Part shown: positions 61,355-64,000 of the stretch, piece after piece
Position numbering within the stretch: position 1 is the stretch's first letter
Layout of the letters: each line of letters begins with the position of its first letter
DNA from: Hymenobacter setariae
Lineage (GTDB): Bacteria > Bacteroidota > Bacteroidia > Cytophagales > Hymenobacteraceae
Reading direction: 5' to 3'
Assembly (NCBI RefSeq): GCF_007713685.1
Contig: NZ_VMRJ01000002.1
Coordinates: forward strand, 558,001-622,000
Length of the DNA: 64,000 nucleotides
Position numbers and translations under genes: made by a program
The notes under the pieces: model-generated
Database searches by the model: none
The model's input: the letters and a program-made list of their open reading frames with translations, nothing else
Told to the model about the DNA's origin: nothing

Positions 61355-61426
61355 CTTACTTCTTGACGCACGAAAAAGCGCTAACCTAGGCCTAGGTTAG
61401 CGCTTTTTCGTGCGTCAAGAAGTAAG
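61355..61426. repeat. 72-bp perfect palindrome, possible bidirectional terminator
   Basis: Positions 61355-61390 and 61391-61426 are exact inverted copies with no spacer; the centre is two adjacent CCTAGG sites. A and T runs inside the arms (GAAAAAGCGCT / AGCGCTTTTTC) allow it to end transcription from both sides. It lies before the convergent oxidoreductase gene ending at 61488. Confidence 0.85.
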
Positions 61427-61487
61427 GAATCTTGTTCAGAAGTATAGGTAAGAGCCCGGCGACTGAATGGACTCTTCCACAAGTAAG

Positions 61488-62606
61488 CTAGGAGGCTGAC
61501 TGTGGGATAATGCTAATCATATCATCCTCGCTGGGCTCCTTAGCAGGCTTCAGGTCCAGAGCTTGGTCGGGCTGCACCCGGCGGCGGCGCTGCACAGGAG
61601 GCAGCGCTACCGTTTCACCGGTCTCTAACGATTGCTCTACCGCGGCGAGCACGCGCATATCCATCAGCCCTTCTTCTCCATCGGCTTCTGGGTGACGGTC
61701 GTGGAGGATGCAGTCAGAAAAGTATTGGGTTTCGTTGCCAAACTGCTCGACCGGCTTGAAGTCATGTGTTTTGCTGCCGTCCTCGGTTTTTTCGATGTAG
61801 GAGATGCCTACCTTGGGCCCAAACATGAAGCACGGTGAGGCGTAAACCGTGGCTTTGGTACCAACCAAGGTGAAGCTCTCGGCCGACGCCGTCGCGTAGC
61901 TGACGGTAAACTGGGCGGTACGCTCACTGGCGAAGCGCAGCATCACGGCCACCGTATCGTGAAAATTGAAGCCGCGCTCCGGTGTTTTCGTACCCACGGC
62001 ATGCACGCTAATCGGCTCCTCGTCGAAGAGATTACGAACCGCGTTTAGCGGGTAGGTGCCCATGTCGGGCACTGGCCCGCCCCAATAGCCATTATGACCG
62101 CGCGAATTGGCTTCCGCCACGTTTTGAGCAAAAATGGAGGTGAAAGCCCGCAGCTCGCCAAAGTCCCCGTTGTGGGCCCGCGTAAACAGCTCCACATTGC
62201 CGGGCTCATGGTGCAGCCGGTAGGCAATCATCAGCTTAGCCCCGCTTTTTTGCTGCGCGGCCAACATTTGCTCGGCTTCTGCTACGCTCGAAGCCATGGG
62301 CTTTTCCAGCAGCACGTGGATACCAGCCTCCAGCGCGGCCACCACGAACGGGGTATGTAGTGCATTAGGGGTAGCCACGTAAACGGCGTCGATTTCGCCG
62401 GAGACTAGCAGCGCGCCATATTCTTCATACGACCACGCCTTGATGTCGTATTGGTTGGCCAGCTCATCGGCCTTTACTGGGTCACCGGTCACCAGAGCTG
62501 CGAGTTCGGAGTTATTGGTGCGCGCAATGCCGGGCATAAACGCTTGCTGCGAAATCTGACCACCGGCCACGACGGCGTAGCGAATTTTCTTCGTGTGTTG
62601 GAACAT
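61488..62606 (-). CDS. Gfo/Idh/MocA-family oxidoreductase (cytoplasmic)
   Basis: A 372-residue NAD(P)-dependent oxidoreductase without signal peptide. The nucleotide-binding start is IRYAVVAGGQISQQAFMPGI. The family motif LLEKPMASSVAEAEQML follows, with a C-terminal region including GHNGYWGGPVPDMGTYPLNAV. It is related to the Tat-exported protein at 9752 (shared PNALHTPFV-like segment). The C-terminus has an unusual charged extension (PPVQRRRRVQPDQALDLKPAKEPSE). Substrate unknown, probably a sugar or inositol-like molecule. Confidence 0.88.
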   Translation of the reverse strand: MFQHTKKIRYAVVAGGQISQQAFMPGIARTNNSELAALVTGDPVKADELANQYDIKAWSYEEYGALLVSGEIDAVYVATPNALHTPFVVAALEAGIHVLLEKPMASSVAEAEQMLAAQQKSGAKLMIAYRLHHEPGNVELFTRAHNGDFGELRAFTSIFAQNVAEANSRGHNGYWGGPVPDMGTYPLNAVRNLFDEEPISVHAVGTKTPERGFNFHDTVAVMLRFASERTAQFTVSYATASAESFTLVGTKATVYASPCFMFGPKVGISYIEKTEDGSKTHDFKPVEQFGNETQYFSDCILHDRHPEADGEEGLMDMRVLAAVEQSLETGETVALPPVQRRRRVQPDQALDLKPAKEPSEDDMISIIPQSAS

Positions 62607-62855
62607 AGCTAGTAGCTGCTGAGGAGGTAAGGCTTCGCCGAAGGAGCAAATCCGTAATAGTCTAGGGAACAGGTGCAGGCAAAATGCCAGTCACACCTGT
62701 TTTAGTTATACGTCACACTTGGGCGGGTGTTCATTAGCTTCCCTACAGTAGATAGACCAGCTAGGGGTATAAGTTCAGGGCAAAAAGGATAGTATCCTTC
62801 TGCTAGAGAGGAGGGAACTGGGGGAGTATGTACTAGGATGTTACTGCCTAAGACC

Positions 62856-63965
62856 CTACTGCGCAGCCGCTTCATACAGGCTCTCCAATAAGCCATGTTG
62901 GGGCTTGTCGCCCGTCAATTCCCAAAACATAATGCCTCCAAGATGCTTCGTTCGGACGTACTGCGTTTTCAAGCGGATAGAGCGCGGATTGTCGAATGTG
63001 GCAAATTCTTGGCGGCGAGCGTTGTAGGCATAAGGAGCTTGCGCAATCGAATCCCAGTAAGTTGCGAAGCCCTGCGTGGCTGATAAGCTGTCGGTAAATT
63101 CCTTATAATTAAAGGTCTTATAAAACTTGCCAGCTTGCCGCAGGCCCTGCTTAGCGGAAGGGACGTGATTAAAAACTCGTGCGTAAAAAGCGGCGCCGAT
63201 GACAATCTTGCCCGGCGCCACGCCTACGGAGTCAAGGTAGCGCACCCCGTCATCCACCGAGACTTGCTGTGGCGGACTCGGGTAGAGGGGCGTATGGTGA
63301 CCCGTCAAGGTGCTATAGCCGTTTACCAAGTCGTAGCTCATTAGGTTAACTCGGTTGACGAGCGGCATTACAGCAGGCCATTCAACGGACTTGCGCAGAT
63401 ACTCTGGGAAGCCACCAGCGGCAAAGCTTATCTCATAAGTGTTGCCTAGGGTAGCGCGCAGGGCCTGCACTAGCAGCGTGAAGTTGTGGCGGTCTTCGGG
63501 GGCAAAGCGGTGGCCCGGGGGGCCGGCAATAGCTGGATATTCCCAATCCAAATCGATACCGTCGGTGTGAGTAGCCCGCAATACCTGCTTGACGGAAGCG
63601 GCAAAGTCCGAGCGGCCTTTTGCCGTCGCAAATACCTGCGAGCAGGTCTGGCAGCCGCTCCAGCCCCCGAGCGATAGCATGACTTTGAGTTGCGGCTGTT
63701 GCGCTTTCAGGGCTACCAAGGCGGCCACAGTAGCTTTATCCTGCGGCTTATCAAAGGCCAAAGAATTGCCTTGCAAATGCAGAAAGCTGTAGATGATGTG
63801 CGTGAGCCCCTTGGTTGGATAGGACCGAAAGGCCGTGGCATCGCCGGCGTAATAAGCTATAACTGCTAGACTAGGCTTGGGGACCGCGGGGGGCGTAGAA
63901 AGGCGAAAAGCAGTAATGCCTCCCATCGTGGCTACCAGGAAAGCCGCACAAAGAACAAGTCGCAT
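62856..63965 (-). CDS. Glycoside hydrolase family 18 (chitinase-like)
   Basis: A 369-residue secreted GH18 enzyme with a signal peptide/anchor (LVLCAAFLVATMGGITAF). The catalytic motif DGIDLDWEYP is complete at residues 135-144 (DxxDxDxE, with Glu142 as acid/base). Other family segments are VMLSLGGWSG, VNLMSYDLVNGY, VIGAAFYARVF and the final GGIMFWELTGD. Two Cys (GWSGCQTCSQ) may form a disulfide. It should cleave chitin or related GlcNAc polymers outside the cytoplasm. The gene is monocistronic in the window. Confidence 0.93.
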   Translation of the reverse strand: MRLVLCAAFLVATMGGITAFRLSTPPAVPKPSLAVIAYYAGDATAFRSYPTKGLTHIIYSFLHLQGNSLAFDKPQDKATVAALVALKAQQPQLKVMLSLGGWSGCQTCSQVFATAKGRSDFAASVKQVLRATHTDGIDLDWEYPAIAGPPGHRFAPEDRHNFTLLVQALRATLGNTYEISFAAGGFPEYLRKSVEWPAVMPLVNRVNLMSYDLVNGYSTLTGHHTPLYPSPPQQVSVDDGVRYLDSVGVAPGKIVIGAAFYARVFNHVPSAKQGLRQAGKFYKTFNYKEFTDSLSATQGFATYWDSIAQAPYAYNARRQEFATFDNPRSIRLKTQYVRTKHLGGIMFWELTGDKPQHGLLESLYEAAAQ

Positions 63966-64000
63966 AAGCTAGGCACAGACAAGCAGGTTCGAATTGGTCT

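Overview
The window looks like chromosomal DNA from a GC-rich member of the Bacteroidota, most like Hymenobacter or a close relative in the Cytophagales. This placement rests on gene content: a SusC/SusD pair, several TonB-dependent receptors, a BtuB/BtuG-like pair, a DUF5687 ABC permease, and an exported protein with a gliding-motility-type C-terminus. The usable promoters fit the Bacteroidota -33 TTG / -7 TAnnTTTG pattern, and Shine-Dalgarno sequences are weak or absent. I see no rRNA, CRISPR array, prophage or intact insertion sequence. One tRNA gene (Gly, anticodon CCC) is present.

Layout. Positions 208-4184 (minus strand) hold a four-gene nucleotide-sugar cluster: CDP-glucose synthesis, an SDR, a 3,5-epimerase and a SAF-domain oxidoreductase. 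Next comes about 1.9 kb of AT-rich DNA without a convincing gene (4185-6069), then a small coiled-coil/basic-tail protein and an AT-rich membrane acyltransferase. Positions 8032-13242 carry an aldo/keto reductase, a lipoprotein, a Tat-exported oxidoreductase and two divergent glycosyltransferases. Positions 13337-31099 are mostly core or housekeeping: a PQQ-type dehydrogenase coupled to cytochrome c, hydrolases, a TonB protein, a DUF1800/DUF1501 pair, a lamin-tail exported protein, asd, a kinase-like protein and an ABC exporter. Positions 31553-35996 encode an erythromycin-esterase fusion and an S41 protease.

Positions 36089-39131 look like a copper-handling module: a His/Met-rich outer-membrane protein, divergent from a 16-cysteine four-helix copper-storage-like protein, followed by an AraC regulator with a metal-binding HMA-like N-terminus. 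Positions 39694-43180 form a vitamin B12 uptake operon: cobalamin riboswitch, BtuB-like receptor, BtuG-like beta-propeller lipoprotein. Positions 44063-46655 pair a CDF cation exporter divergently with an Nramp importer, whose promoter carries two DtxR/MntR-like palindromes. Positions 46807-54111 are a TonB receptor plus a SusC/SusD pair. Positions 54223-64000 contain a B12-binding radical SAM protein with an unusual cysteine spacing, a hydrolase-like lipoprotein that has lost its nucleophile motif, a GNAT enzyme, the tRNA, an HxlR/SDR divergent pair, a decayed HNH nuclease, a Gfo/Idh/MocA oxidoreductase and a GH18 chitinase.

Across the whole window the palindrome CCTAGG is strongly over-represented (about 115 by hand count). 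Intergenic gaps carry REP-like hairpins of at least two sequence families. I found no defence system or complete mobile element. The most interesting candidates are the copper module, the iterated CCTAGG palindrome, the B12 operon, the radical SAM variant and a 72-bp perfect palindrome.
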